DNA of 20,960 bases from CAYTES01 sp964436935 (lineage in GTDB: Bacteria > Patescibacteriota > Gracilibacteria > UBA1369 > UBA12473), in the NCBI GenBank assembly GCA_964436935.1, contig CAYTES010000020.1, positions 1 through 20,960 on the forward strand, written 5' to 3'. Position numbers and translations under genes: made by a program. Position 1 is the stretch's first letter; the number at the start of each line of letters is the position of its first letter. Shown here piece by piece: positions 1 through 6,268 of the stretch. The notes under the pieces are model-generated. The model ran no database searches and was not told the DNA's origin. It was given only the letters and a program-made list of their open reading frames with translations.

Positions 1-281
1 ATATCACCAACATCATACCACTATTTATTTAGTTTTTAAAGGCGGCTTAGTATAAAGATTCTCAAGAGCTACCACCCGGTACCACGGGGATTGAACTGCT
101 CGTAAAAGATCCCCTAGGCAGAGGCGAAACAAATCTACTACGTTTTTTTAGCATAACGGATAATATGGAACTTTGTCGTTCCGTCATTGTGGACCAACGA
201 CCAAAAGACGGAAGCCAAACCGATGAAGAATATGAGAGATGATGGGCGCAGCGTGGACGATACTGGGAAGAGAATGTAAGA
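1..281 (+). other. Coding-like stretch interrupted by TGA, upstream of the LRV-like gene
   Basis: No complete gene is visible here. In the frame of the gene that starts at 282, the sequence is open from 51 to 239, stops at TGA 240-242, and is open again from 243 into the gene. The conceptual peptides look protein-like: ...GIELLVKDPLGRGE... before the stop and WAQRGRYWEENVR after it, leading directly into MHYLEAIASNPG. TAG codons at 30-32 and 48-50 close the frame upstream. The same DNA also contains two interlocking stem pairs (86-91 with 109-114, and 175-185 with 196-211) that could be RNA pseudoknots. I read it as either the decayed N-terminal part of the downstream gene or an unrecognised structured RNA, and cannot decide between them. 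Confidence 0.35.
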
Positions 282-851
282 ATGCACTACTTAGAAGCAA
301 TTGCCAGTAACCCCGGTTGCACCCCGGAGTTGTTGGCTGAAATGGTAAACCGTCGCATCATCGAAAAAACAACTGCGGAGGATGACCTTGCCATGAGCCA
401 AGCATCCCAGGGAATATATACCCCCAACGACCCAACCGCCAACCTGAAAGCGAGATTGCTTCGTGACCTCAAAACTCCATTAGAAGCTTTGAAACAGATG
501 GCTGAGATTAAAAACTGGGTCCAACTCTTTCTTTTTATTGATCAACTCGGTGCTGAAGAATCTCGACCAGAATTTTTTCACATGGTGTATGAGAGTTGTC
601 GGGGCAGAACAGAAGGAGTTCAATCCATTTTCCTGAGTCTCGCAAAACACCCTTTTACTCCCCAAGATGTTCTTTTGGAGTTATGCCGATACTATGGTGA
701 TCCGTCTCAAATAACATCAATGAATTTTATAGAAAAAATACGCCATCAAAACAAAATCCTTGAACCAATCCTGAAAAATCCCAATTTGCCATCCGAAAGC
801 CGAGAACTTCTCGAGGCACAGTTGGAACGAGTTAAAAAATTAAATGAGTAG
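282..851 (+). CDS. Leucine-rich-repeat-variant (LRV)-like helical repeat protein, possibly 5'-truncated
   Basis: This is a 189-residue protein of unknown function. It has loosely repeated helical units resembling LRV repeats: AIASNPGCTPELLAEM near residues 6-21, LAKHPFTPQDVLLELC near 124-139, and ILKNPNLPSESRELLEAQ near 163-180. Such repeats usually form a superhelical protein-binding scaffold. No signal peptide, membrane segment or catalytic motif is seen. ATG 282 is the only usable start downstream of the TGA at 240. However, the codons just before it (WAQRGRYWEENVR) look like part of the same repeat, so the native start may be further upstream and lost. A GGGAAGAG stretch 10-17 nt before the ATG is a weak ribosome-site candidate. 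A repeat-rich palindromic region follows the stop. Confidence 0.6.
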   Translation: MHYLEAIASNPGCTPELLAEMVNRRIIEKTTAEDDLAMSQASQGIYTPNDPTANLKARLLRDLKTPLEALKQMAEIKNWVQLFLFIDQLGAEESRPEFFHMVYESCRGRTEGVQSIFLSLAKHPFTPQDVLLELCRYYGDPSQITSMNFIEKIRHQNKILEPILKNPNLPSESRELLEAQLERVKKLNE

Positions 852-880
852 GGAGTTTCAATGAAAAAAAATGGCTACCC

Positions 881-949
881 AAGAAGGAAGGGCGTTTTGA
901 GTGAACTATTTCTGCGTTCCCTAGTGAACGAAAGACTCCCTTCCTTCTT
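881..949. repeat. Intergenic palindrome, copy A (hairpin)
   Basis: AAGAAGGAAGGG (881-892) and CCCTTCCTTCTT (938-949) form a perfect 12-bp inverted repeat around a 45-nt loop. The loop has further short complementary pieces (CGTT 893-896 with AACG 927-930). It lies 29 nt after the stop of the LRV-like gene and could end its transcript, but no T-tract follows. Its right half (around TTCCCTAGTGAACGAAAGAC) is clearly related to the right half of copy B at 1137-1164. Confidence 0.7.
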
Positions 950-956
950 CACCGAC

Positions 957-1071
957 TCGCGAATCATTTCAATTTGCCCTATTCCATTTCTAAAAATTCG
1001 TATTGCTTTCGAGCGAGCTATTGAGTCCGCGAAACTTTCGCGAATCATTCCCCTATTCCATTTCTAAAAAT
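957..1071 (+). repeat. Direct repeat, two copies of a 12-bp plus 21-bp block
   Basis: TCGCGAATCATT occurs at 957-968 and 1038-1049. An identical 21-bp block beginning CCCTATTCC and ending CTAAAAAT occurs at 977-997 and 1051-1071. The two blocks keep the same order but are separated by 8 nt in the first copy and 1 nt in the second. The second 21-bp block runs into the left arm of palindrome B. With only two copies it is not a CRISPR. Confidence 0.8.
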
Positions 1072-1176
1072 GGAGATGGGTATTTGCGCGAATTATTTAA
1101 AGGAAGAAGCGCGGAGGATCATGATCCGATGCGCTTCGCTCCCTAATGAGCGAAAATACTCTCCCCATTTTTAGAA
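1062..1176. repeat. Intergenic palindrome, copy B (long nested hairpin, probable bidirectional terminator)
   Basis: The outer arms TTCTAAAAATGG (1062-1073) and CCATTTTTAGAA (1165-1176) are perfectly complementary. Nested inside are GAAGCGC (1106-1112) with GCGCTTC (1131-1137), extended by GGA/TCC across a bulge, and a central 12-bp palindrome GGATCATGATCC (1116-1127). The right arm contains the stop codon (1171-1173) of the minus-strand FecR-like gene. It lies between convergent genes, where a bidirectional terminator or an intergenic palindromic element would be expected. Arm sequence and flanks are shared in diverged form with copy A. Confidence 0.75.
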
Positions 1177-3594
1177 CCCTCTCCAAGCCTCCAACACCGC
1201 CTGCTCAAAATCAGCCAAAATGCTATCGGACACCGCCACCGCACGGCCTTCCGGATCCGCCACAGCATCAAAAATCAATTTTTCATCCTGATCATAGCTA
1301 AAATCCACAAGAATTTTTTCCCCCTGAACGGAAACCAACGCCTGAACATGAAAAAGATTTTCATTCAAATCCTCCACAGTCATAACCTCTTCCACAAGAG
1401 TCAATCCCCCTTCATTTACTAAAGACTCCTCAGCAAGACTCAAAGCCAGAACCTCGACGGAAGAGGGTGAGCTCGAAGAAACATCACCGGAAGAGACAGA
1501 CTCCTCTTCCTGCACGGACTCTCCCGCCTTCACAAAATCTTCAACAGCCACCTTTAAGTTCTCAAGTTTTACACCCGTTGAAAAAGATTCGCCTTCAATT
1601 TTTAAATCATAAACGATACCCGTGACTCGATCATAATTTCCTTTAATATCAACGGTATTCACTCGCCCCCCTTGAATGGTAAACAAACGGTACTCAATAT
1701 CACCCAAAGGCATCAAAGCGACATAGTAAATGCCATTCATATCAAAATTTGATTCCGCTTCTGCAACGGCTTCGTCCAAAGTAATCGTAGACTGAACCGC
1801 CCCCTGCTGCTTAAGGCTGCGGATGTAATCGGTAAGCTCGGCCAAATCGTCTTCCTTCTGAAGATAAGTTTCAAACTTTTGATCAAAAGTACCCTCCGCC
1901 AAAAAGTAATCCGAAGAATTAACAAATTGGAACTTAAGACTCAATTCAGAAAGTTGGGAAACAAAATAATCAATCACCGCGGTTTTAACCGTAATTTTCT
2001 GTAACATGTCCTGAGCTTCGGCAATAAGTAAATACGCCAATTCACTCCCATCCTCCAATCCAACCTTTTTTTCATCCATCAACGTCAAAAGGTGATTCAA
2101 TACACGAATTTTATCCTGAATAAAGGATTGACGCTCTTCATTAAGATCCGACTCTTCCGAGGTGAAAGAAAGAATATTTTTCTCGAGCGCACTCAAGACT
2201 TCATAATAAGCAATCGAATAAAAAGCATCCTCTCGATACAGCAAATTTTGAAGAATCTGACGCTCCTCAATCAATTCCTGAGCAGACGCGGCAAGAGTGG
2301 CTCGTTCCACGGAAATAAAATCAAACCATGCGCGGTTATAATCCAATAAAGCACTCTGCGCATTCGCCAATTCACCACGATCCAAGAGGTCATACACCTC
2401 ATTCAAGCGCTCTCGCAAAAAAAGAAAAGTCATTGCAAAACGATCAGATTCAGCCACAGAAGCAAGACGAAAAGAACGCAATAAAGTTTTGGCGGGATAA
2501 AATTCATCACCCCATAAAATGGAGTGGAAAACATGATTAAGAGGAATCAATTTTGAACTATTTTTAAAATCCCCCGCCTCCTTCTCAAAAAAATTCAACC
2601 TATTTTGACCCTCTTCGGGACGCCGTTGAGCGATAAGGTAAAGGCCCTCATACAAAAGATCCAGATCATCGTTTTCTTCGCGTTCAATAAGATAAGCGTC
2701 ATCAAAAGTAAACCATCGACGAAGTTGGTGAATCCCCTTCTCAATACGAAAAATCAAACTCCCTTCCGGTGACCCTTCATTCCCCTCCCGACGCAAGGAG
2801 GACAAAAATCCGGTTTTGAGCGCATCCAAACGCTCCAAATCAGCATCCAGTGCAGAACTCACAAAAACGTCCCAACTTGAAGCAGGAATATAAATGAAAG
2901 GATACTCTTTTACCAATTTTGTGTACTGAACCTGAGCAAGGATAGGATTCAGCTGAGACTCATTGATGTTAACCTCGTGAGATTCGGTCAACAAATAATC
3001 ATTCCAAACGGAACGAGATTCGTCATCACCTAAAAAAGCGACACGAACCGGGTGATGCGCGGCAAAAATACGAGTATCACTTTGAACATGAGTGATCATA
3101 GCCGAGGCTTCTTCGGGAATGGTCCGCAAACGACCCGTGGTGACTTCAATGGTCGCCACTCCTTGAAGAGAACTCACCCACAAAGAACCCGACTTGAGAT
3201 GCACCCGAAAAACCATCGGGATCGAGGAAAGATTCACCTCCTCAAAAATGACCTCCGTACCCGGAAAAAGGCGAATCAAATCGGAATTGCCAATCAAAAT
3301 CCCCAATTCATTGTCGTCGTCGGTACGAAAACCCGTCCCCGACACTAAAGGAATGGCGGTCTCAAGCGGTTGCCATACGACCGCTCCTTCACCCGAAGCA
3401 GGAGAGCCAATCTCGACGCCTTGATTCAATACATATTCAACCAACGCTTCCTCTCCGTCAGGTCCCGCCTTAAAACGGTGCTCCCCCCATAAAGAAACCA
3501 CAAAAAAAACGATACCCAAAAAAGCAACGATCAACATCGCGGAAACACGAAGCGGCGGCAAAGTGAAGGAAGAAAGGGAGGGTGAGGAGGCCAT
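1171..3594 (-). CDS. Large FecR-like domain membrane protein, single N-terminal anchor
   Basis: This is a protein of about 807 residues when started at ATG 3592-3594. The frame is open to an ATG at 3649-3651, but that would place a strong promoter (TTTACA-17-TATACT, 3604-3632) inside the gene, so I prefer the internal start. A short N-tail is followed by one hydrophobic segment (about residues 20-36). Residues ~75-190 resemble a FecR domain, with a beta-rich pattern including LIRLFPGTEVIF, LKSGSLWVSS and a following IEVTTG. Residues ~200-620 are acidic, largely helical and unrecognised. A Ser/Glu-rich linker (about 700-725) precedes a C-terminal domain. FecR domains usually sense or bind outside the membrane, and a sigma-regulator or cell-wall-associated role is an inference. 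No sigma factor gene is adjacent. The gene is divergent from the SLH protease. Confidence 0.65.
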   Translation of the reverse strand: MASSPSLSSFTLPPLRVSAMLIVAFLGIVFFVVSLWGEHRFKAGPDGEEALVEYVLNQGVEIGSPASGEGAVVWQPLETAIPLVSGTGFRTDDDNELGILIGNSDLIRLFPGTEVIFEEVNLSSIPMVFRVHLKSGSLWVSSLQGVATIEVTTGRLRTIPEEASAMITHVQSDTRIFAAHHPVRVAFLGDDESRSVWNDYLLTESHEVNINESQLNPILAQVQYTKLVKEYPFIYIPASSWDVFVSSALDADLERLDALKTGFLSSLRREGNEGSPEGSLIFRIEKGIHQLRRWFTFDDAYLIEREENDDLDLLYEGLYLIAQRRPEEGQNRLNFFEKEAGDFKNSSKLIPLNHVFHSILWGDEFYPAKTLLRSFRLASVAESDRFAMTFLFLRERLNEVYDLLDRGELANAQSALLDYNRAWFDFISVERATLAASAQELIEERQILQNLLYREDAFYSIAYYEVLSALEKNILSFTSEESDLNEERQSFIQDKIRVLNHLLTLMDEKKVGLEDGSELAYLLIAEAQDMLQKITVKTAVIDYFVSQLSELSLKFQFVNSSDYFLAEGTFDQKFETYLQKEDDLAELTDYIRSLKQQGAVQSTITLDEAVAEAESNFDMNGIYYVALMPLGDIEYRLFTIQGGRVNTVDIKGNYDRVTGIVYDLKIEGESFSTGVKLENLKVAVEDFVKAGESVQEEESVSSGDVSSSSPSSVEVLALSLAEESLVNEGGLTLVEEVMTVEDLNENLFHVQALVSVQGEKILVDFSYDQDEKLIFDAVADPEGRAVAVSDSILADFEQAVLEAWRGF

Positions 3595-3603
3595 ACTGGA
3601 GAA

Positions 3604-3632
3604 AGTATAACAGCACCTGCAGATCGTGTAAA
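3604..3632 (-). promoter_or_regulatory. Sigma70-like promoter of the FecR-like gene
   Basis: On the minus strand TTTACA (3632-3627), a 17-nt spacer and TATACT (3609-3604) match the sigma70 consensus at 5/6 and 5/6 positions. The expected transcription start near 3597 is about 3 nt before ATG 3594, which predicts a leaderless or nearly leaderless mRNA and argues against the longer upstream start. Confidence 0.6.
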
Positions 3633-3708
3633 AAACAAAAAAGATTGCCATTCCTCCAATGCCGATTTAAATTGAACTCTCCGAAAATTAACTTTTAAGC
3701 CTAAATCT

Positions 3709-5478
3709 ATGAAATTCTCTCTTCGAATGAAAAAAAAATTACTGAGCGCAGCGCTCATGAGCCTTCTCCTCGGGGCTCCTCTGGCGCAAGCGGAATTCAA
3801 TGACATTGAAAATAGTCCTTATACGGAAACCATCCAGTACCTTAAAACAAAACATGTGATCGAAGGATTCAATTCCGGAACCCTATTCCGCCCGAACGAA
3901 GCGGTCACCTTAGCCGCTTTCCTCAAAATGATACTCGCAAACTATGGATTCACCCCGGAAAGTAATCCAAATCCACGACTCAAAGCTCCGTTCCAGGATA
4001 TTAAAGGAGACGAATGGTTTGCCCCTTACTTTCAAAAAGCTTGGGAAATTGGCCTTTTGGAAGACAGCACCTTGGCCAATCCCGGAAAAGCAATCAATAG
4101 GATCGAAGCGGAAAGCATCGCCCTCAAGCTCCTCAACGTGCATGTCCCGGTCGTTGTGGACGGAGAATGGTGGCCCCTCAGCTATAAAGACGTGAACCAA
4201 GAATCTTGGTTTGCACCAATCGTCCTCTATGGAGAAGAATACCATCTATTCAAAGCCATCGACTCCAATGACAAAAACTATTTCAAGCCGTACAAAGCCG
4301 TGACACGGGGCGAAGCCACCCAAATCATTTACAATGTGGATGATTATCTCTATGGAGAAGCGGTTGTCCGTGAACTCCGAGAGGAACTTTTGGATAGCAG
4401 TTTAAACTTAACGATTCCCCACTTAGATCTCTTTGTTAACGTCTGGAATCGTGTGAACAATGATTACTACCAAGCCGCAGACATCAATCAAGAAGCCCTG
4501 ATTTATGGTGCCATCAACGGAATGGTGCAAAGCCTGCAAAATCCCTACAGCCTTTTCTTTGAGCCGTCGGAATCGGGCGACTTTGAAGATTCCATCGAAG
4601 GAAAGTTTGGAGGAATTGGCGTTTATCTTGAGGATACCGAAGCGGGAATTCAAGTGACGGGATTTGTGAGCGGCGCTCCGGCCGAAACCTCGGGATTGGA
4701 GACCAAAGACATCATTGTGGGTGTGGATGGAATCGATACCAGTGAAAAACCGAAAAGCGAAATCGTCAAAACCATTCGAGGGGAAATTGGCAGCTCTGTG
4801 ACCTTAACCGTAAAACGAGAAGGTGCTGAAAAACCGCTTGATTTCGTCATCGTACGAGCACTGATTGACATTGGATTGATGGAGGGAAAAGCCATAGAAG
4901 GGGCACTCTACATCGACATCAACACGTTCAATGAAAAAGGAGGAGACGAGTTTGAAGAAACCGTAGCCACATTGATGAAAGAAACTCCGGATTTTGACGG
5001 TTTTATTTTCGATTTGAGAGACAATTCAGGGGGCTACGTCTCAACGGCAGCTCAAATCCTGGAGCACTTTATCCCCTCCGGGGAGACTATGTTGCACTAT
5101 AAAATAGAAGAAGAATTGACCCTATTCTTATCCCAAGGAGAAGGAGAATGGCAAAAACATCCCATTGTGATTCTCATCAACAAAGGAAGTGCCTCAGCCT
5201 CTGAAATCATGGCGCTCGGACTCCAAGAAAAAGCGGGAGCAAAGCTGGTGGGAGAAACCAGTTATGGGAAGGGAACGGTCCAAGGACTTTTCGATTACAA
5301 CAATGGGTCCCAACTCAATCTCACCATTGCGCAGTGGCTCAGCCCAAATAAGACCAGCATCAATGGGGTGGGAATCACCCCGGATGAAACGGTGGAACGA
5401 ACGGCGGAAGATATTAAAAACAATAAAGATCCTCAACTCGAAAAAGCACTAGAAGTATTTGAGGAGCTGACGAAGTAA
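3709..5478 (+). CDS. Secreted C-terminal-processing (S41) protease with three SLH domains and a PDZ domain
   Basis: This 589-residue serine protease is likely exported and held at the cell surface. Residues 1-28 form a signal peptide (basic start, LLSAALMSLLLG core, probable cut after AQA). Three SLH-type units follow: about 29-80 (FNDI...YTETIQYLKTKHVIEG), 95-145 (PFQDIKGDEWFAPYFQKAWE) and 155-215 (YKDVNQESWFAPI). SLH domains bind secondary cell-wall polymers. A PDZ domain spans about 295-375 (GGIGVYLE... VSGAPAETSGL). The S41 core follows, with FDLRDNSGGYVS, then SASASE and YGKGTVQ. By alignment with E. coli Tsp (Ser430/Lys455) the catalytic dyad is Ser496 and Lys521. The family trims C-termini of envelope proteins. 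A second ATG at 3727 could also start a workable signal peptide. The 3' end overlaps the minus-strand SprT-like gene by 30 bp. Confidence 0.9.
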   Translation: MKFSLRMKKKLLSAALMSLLLGAPLAQAEFNDIENSPYTETIQYLKTKHVIEGFNSGTLFRPNEAVTLAAFLKMILANYGFTPESNPNPRLKAPFQDIKGDEWFAPYFQKAWEIGLLEDSTLANPGKAINRIEAESIALKLLNVHVPVVVDGEWWPLSYKDVNQESWFAPIVLYGEEYHLFKAIDSNDKNYFKPYKAVTRGEATQIIYNVDDYLYGEAVVRELREELLDSSLNLTIPHLDLFVNVWNRVNNDYYQAADINQEALIYGAINGMVQSLQNPYSLFFEPSESGDFEDSIEGKFGGIGVYLEDTEAGIQVTGFVSGAPAETSGLETKDIIVGVDGIDTSEKPKSEIVKTIRGEIGSSVTLTVKREGAEKPLDFVIVRALIDIGLMEGKAIEGALYIDINTFNEKGGDEFEETVATLMKETPDFDGFIFDLRDNSGGYVSTAAQILEHFIPSGETMLHYKIEEELTLFLSQGEGEWQKHPIVILINKGSASASEIMALGLQEKAGAKLVGETSYGKGTVQGLFDYNNGSQLNLTIAQWLSPNKTSINGVGITPDETVERTAEDIKNNKDPQLEKALEVFEELTK

Positions 5479-5976
5479 AGATTTGGAATGACGGAGTAAA
5501 GACTTCGGGCGGCGACGGACCAGCCGCCGAGGCCGTGGAACGCGAGACGTTGAAGTCGAAAGGGCATGCGCCCTCAGAACGTGAGGCCAATGGGTTTTGG
5601 TCCAGCGTTTCTGAAACGTCAATTCGCGAGAAAATCCACGCTCCTTGAGCTCACGATCCACGATGCCTCCGGCATGGGGTGAATAAAATTTTTGTTCAAA
5701 AGGAGAACTGAAGCCATGAAAGTAATGCACCAGTTCATGAGCGATGGTGAGATCGATCACTTCCAAGGGAATTTCCAAATTCTGAAACAAACGATTGAGA
5801 AGAATTTTAGAAACCTTTTTATCCGGAGACATTCGAATGGAGCCCAACCGAGTCCGTGCCGCTCGTCCGTACCGAATAAGGACCTCATTTTGAGGGATCA
5901 TATCGTGAAAACCTCGTTGCCACACCAGCTTCAAACGAGACTCCAGCCACTTTTGATCTCGAACAACAGTCGTCAT
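5449..5976 (-). CDS. SprT-like zinc metalloprotease
   Basis: This is a protein of about 175 residues from ATG 5974-5976. The frame is open to a TTG at 5998-6000, which is less likely because a promoter (-10 at 5988-5993) lies between the two. The zinc-binding motif HELVH is at residues 80-84, and H101 in SPHAGG is the likely third ligand. The DLTIAHELVHYFHG pattern and short single-domain architecture fit SprT-like zincins, some of which cut DNA-protein crosslinks. Substrate and role here are unknown. The tail is very basic (RVPRPRRLVRRRP), ending in a seven-residue tandem duplication, KSLLRHS/KSLLRQL, that is encoded by a 21-bp DNA repeat lying over the 3' end of the convergent protease gene. 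It is 34 nt downstream of the 79-residue gene and may be co-transcribed with it or use its own promoter. Confidence 0.65.
   Translation of the reverse strand: MTTVVRDQKWLESRLKLVWQRGFHDMIPQNEVLIRYGRAARTRLGSIRMSPDKKVSKILLNRLFQNLEIPLEVIDLTIAHELVHYFHGFSSPFEQKFYSPHAGGIVDRELKERGFSRELTFQKRWTKTHWPHVLRAHALSTSTSRVPRPRRLVRRRPKSLLRHSKSLLRQLLKYF
5469..5510. repeat. Imperfect tandem repeat, 21-bp period
   Basis: GACGAAGTAAAGATT (5469-5483) recurs as GACGGAGTAAAGACT (5490-5504), a 21-bp shift with two mismatches. The first unit contains the TAA stop of the SLH protease. On the minus strand the two units encode KSLLRQL and KSLLRHS at the tail of the SprT-like protein. Confidence 0.65.
5508..5528 (+). terminator. 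GC-rich hairpin after the SLH protease gene
   Basis: GGCGGC (5508-5513), a 9-nt loop and GCCGCC (5523-5528) form a strong hairpin 30 nt after the protease stop. No T-tract follows, and the DNA also encodes the Arg/Pro-rich tail of the minus-strand SprT-like gene, so a terminator role is uncertain. Confidence 0.3.
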
Positions 5977-5987
5977 AAGCGAAAGTG

Positions 5988-6016
5988 ATTCTAATGCCAA
6001 AATTCAAAAATCACAA
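5988..6016 (-). promoter_or_regulatory. Possible promoter of the SprT-like gene
   Basis: On the minus strand TTGTGA (6016-6011), a 17-nt spacer and TAGAAT (5993-5988) match the consensus at 4/6 and 5/6. The predicted transcript start near 5981 is about 5 nt before ATG 5976. The -35 box overlaps the stop codon of the upstream gene. Confidence 0.4.
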
Positions 6017-6250
6017 TTCGCTTAACCTTTGAATCACACGATTCTTGATTTGCTCTAACTCTTTATCACTAAGGACACATCGATCAATGGCACTGAACTC
6101 ATTACGCAGCATATGGTCACTGCCTCGGCCTTGAAAAATCATTTTTGCAAGAGAAGCAAACTTAGCTCCGGGTGTTCCGGGATGTGCCTTTTCAGATTGA
6201 TAATCATTAACCATCAAATCGGTAATCCTTGAAATCAATGTTTCGTTCAT
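6011..6250 (-). CDS. Small hypothetical protein in the virB4 operon
   Basis: This 79-residue protein is not recognised. It is soluble and largely helical by composition (MNETLISRITDLMVNDYQSE at the start, LSDKELEQIKNRVIQRLSEL at the end), with a Gly/Pro-containing middle (HPGTPGAKFASLAKMIFQGR). No signal peptide or membrane segment is seen. ATG 6248-6250 lies 18 nt after the stop of the VirB4-like ATPase on the same strand, so it is probably co-transcribed with it. No Shine-Dalgarno sequence precedes it. The coding potential rests on operon position and typical composition. Confidence 0.6.
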   Translation of the reverse strand: MNETLISRITDLMVNDYQSEKAHPGTPGAKFASLAKMIFQGRGSDHMLRNEFSAIDRCVLSDKELEQIKNRVIQRLSEL

Positions 6251-6268
6251 AACAGTAAATTTTAAATA

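Noticed and set aside
61..102. tRNA T-arm-like GTTCAATC on the minus strand
   Set aside because: The flanking bases do not form the 5-bp T stem, and no anticodon or acceptor stem can be built around it.
240..242. Alternative genetic code with TGA as glycine
   Set aside because: gyrA, virB4, aroC and ruvA end at TGA at the expected length and have no in-frame TGA inside, so TGA is a stop in this genome.
861..1067. Plus-strand frame of 68 codons
   Set aside because: It runs through the palindrome and direct repeats of the intergenic region. Its composition is not protein-like, and its open state follows from repeated sequence.
957..1071. CRISPR-like direct repeats
   Set aside because: Only two copies, with unequal internal spacing, no regular spacers and no cas genes.
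3672..3700. Promoter TTGAAC-17-TTAAGC before the SLH protease
   Set aside because: The -10 box matches only 2 of 6 consensus bases, so it is not listed as a feature, although the 8-nt distance to the ATG would fit a leaderless mRNA.
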